Assembly (NCBI GenBank): GCA_029850565.1 | Contig: JARCRR010000024.1 | Coordinates: 1 to 16,327 of the forward strand | Length of the DNA: 16,327 bases | Source: Gallionella sp. | GTDB lineage: Bacteria; Pseudomonadota; Gammaproteobacteria; Burkholderiales; Gallionellaceae | Reading direction: 5' to 3' | Shown: positions 15,455-16,327 of the stretch, piece by piece | How the letters are laid out: every line of letters starts with the position of its first letter | Numbering within the stretch: position 1 is the first letter of the stretch | The notes under the pieces: generated by a model | The model's database searches: none | Told to the model about the DNA's origin: nothing | What the model saw: only the letters and a program-made list of their open reading frames with translations | Made by a program: the position numbers and the translations under genes

Positions 15455-15766
15455 ATGAACAAGCTACACAGACAGATCATCGGTATCAGTTGGCTCATGC
15501 TGGGGGCGCTGATCTTTTCTTTGCTGGTGCTGAAGCTGGATAGTGCAACCAATGCTGCCGTCATCGGCGGTGTCCTGATGGGATTGCTCTTCTTGGCGGG
15601 AGGCTTTGTGTTGCTGGCGAACTTGCGCAAATTCTCTTGGATGTGCCATCCATGCGCGGCTCTCTCTTTGTTGACATTCCCCATCGGCACCGTGATCGGT
15701 ATCTATTACCTCTGGTTTTTCATTCGCTCCACACAAATGGCGCGGAGCGGTAGCGAGGGAAAATAA
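15455..15766 (+). CDS. Small membrane protein of unknown function
   Basis: I do not recognise this 103-residue protein. It appears to have three hydrophobic helices, at about residues 8-27 (GISWLMLGALIFSLLVL), 32-55 (AAVIGGVLMGLLFLAGGFVLL) and 68-90 (ALSLLTFPIGTVIGIYYLWFF). A short segment between helices two and three contains Cys64 and Cys67 in MCHPCA. The N-terminus is basic and the C-terminus is a short polar tail, so the N-terminus is probably cytoplasmic. It sits 6 nt after tpx and one base before dgkA, which supports a real, co-transcribed gene. The CHPC pair is a CxxC motif near the membrane surface; whether it is redox-active or binds metal cannot be told. Confidence 0.75.
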   Translation: MNKLHRQIIGISWLMLGALIFSLLVLKLDSATNAAVIGGVLMGLLFLAGGFVLLANLRKFSWMCHPCAALSLLTFPIGTVIGIYYLWFFIRSTQMARSGSEGK

Positions 15767-15767
15767 A

Positions 15768-16136
15768 ATGAAGAGTCCGAACAAATTCGAGCCGGGTCTT
15801 TTGCATGTCTTCCATGCACTCAAGGCCGCGCTGAACGGCTTCCGTGAAGCGTGGAGACACGAAGATGCGTTCCGCCAAGAACTCTTCGTTGCGGCCATCG
15901 CCATCCCTTTCGCATTGCTTTGTGATGTCGGCACGGTAGGCAAGATACTCATGGTCGCCAGCACCTTGTTGGTGCTGATACTCGAACTTGTCAATTCAGC
16001 CGTCGAAGCCGCCGTGGATCACACCTCGCTCGACCAGCATCCCTTCGCCAAGCGTGCCAAAGACATTGCCGGCGCAGCGGTGCTGTTGAGCATGGGCAAT
16101 ATGCTGTTCGTGTGGGGCATGGTGTTGTTCGCTTAA
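15768..16136 (+). CDS. dgkA: Diacylglycerol kinase, prokaryotic type
   Basis: DgkA is a small trimeric inner-membrane kinase that phosphorylates diacylglycerol to phosphatidic acid, recycling lipid left over from membrane-derived oligosaccharide or LPS modification. The product has 122 residues, about the family norm. The amphipathic N-terminal helix contains GFREAWRHEDAFRQE. Three membrane helices follow, with the catalytic-region motif ELVNSAVEAAVD (about residues 73-84) carrying the conserved Glu and Asn, and then HPFAKRAKDIAGAAV, matching the family's RAKDxGSAAV. It begins one base after the preceding small membrane protein, so the two genes are almost certainly co-transcribed. Confidence 0.95.
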   Translation: MKSPNKFEPGLLHVFHALKAALNGFREAWRHEDAFRQELFVAAIAIPFALLCDVGTVGKILMVASTLLVLILELVNSAVEAAVDHTSLDQHPFAKRAKDIAGAAVLLSMGNMLFVWGMVLFA

Positions 16137-16141
16137 GACGC

Positions 16142-16327
16142 ATGAGTGTACCTACCGATAACAAACAGGCTAGGCCAGACAACCTGCTGTTCCATTCCCA
16201 CATCGAGATCTGCCGCATCATGCAGATGTTGGTGCACGAGCATAGCGCTATCGTTGCCTTGCTCGGCGAGCATCACCCGTTCAAAGCCTTCATGCACTCG
16301 CTGGATCTGGCGAAGGAACGTTTCACC
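16142..16327 (+). CDS. Possible YcgR/PilZ-type protein, 3' end missing
   Basis: An ATG five bases after dgkA opens a frame that runs off the right edge; 62 residues are visible. After a polar start, the segment LLFHSHIEICRIMQMLVHEHSAIVALLGEHHPFKAF resembles the N-terminal domain of YcgR-like proteins, in which a line such as LxSxxEIxxxLxxLxxxxxxV precedes a PilZ domain that binds cyclic di-GMP. The PilZ domain itself would lie beyond the window, so the assignment is an inference from weak similarity. No strong ribosome binding site is seen, but the tight spacing suggests coupling to dgkA. Confidence 0.5.
   Translation, partial: MSVPTDNKQARPDNLLFHSHIEICRIMQMLVHEHSAIVALLGEHHPFKAFMHSLDLAKERFT

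Noticed and set aside
1..16327. Mobile elements, CRISPR arrays, toxin-antitoxin or defence genes
   Set aside because: No transposase, integrase, regular spaced repeats, att-like duplications or defence-type domains were seen; every substantial frame on the + strand is a housekeeping or small membrane gene.

Overview
The window reads as a chromosomal, mostly housekeeping stretch from a betaproteobacterium. I would guess the Nitrosomonadales, perhaps Gallionellaceae-like, but this rests on gene order, protein sequence character and a G+C in the mid to upper 50s, not on a search. All genes lie on the + strand, packed with short gaps or 4-nt ATGA overlaps. I see no rRNA, tRNA, IS element, CRISPR array or prophage.

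Left block (1-5990): the 3' part of leuS (leucyl-tRNA synthetase), then lptE (LPS-assembly lipoprotein), holA (DNA polymerase III delta), cutA and dsbD. The first three form the familiar leuS-lptE-holA group. Here holA runs by a 4-nt overlap into cutA-dsbD rather than into nadD. Within leuS, a low-G+C patch (about 720-940) carries an apparent insertion of roughly 30 residues in the editing-domain region.

Middle block (6057-10116): aroQ (3-dehydroquinate dehydratase), accB and accC (biotin carboxyl carrier protein and biotin carboxylase of acetyl-CoA carboxylase), prmA (ribosomal protein L11 methyltransferase) and a zinc-ribbon/DUF3426 membrane protein. A perfect palindrome at the dsbD stop codon may mark a weak transcript end before aroQ.

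Glycine block (10104-14915): a promoter-like -10 element sits at the end of the DUF3426 gene. A tandem glycine riboswitch and an intrinsic terminator follow, then gcvT, gcvH, a second strong terminator, and gcvP. These encode the T, H and P proteins of the glycine cleavage system. The second aptamer has an unusually long P3 arm, with about 121 nt enclosed by an 11-bp helix. It is the most distinctive regulatory structure in the window.

Right block (14927-16327): tpx (thiol peroxidase), a small three-helix membrane protein of unknown function, dgkA (diacylglycerol kinase), and the start of a gene cut by the window edge that resembles the N-terminus of YcgR/PilZ-type c-di-GMP proteins.

I did not find a convincing new multi-gene system. 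The points worth following up are the expanded riboswitch arm, the terminator between gcvH and gcvP, and the compositionally foreign segment inside leuS.
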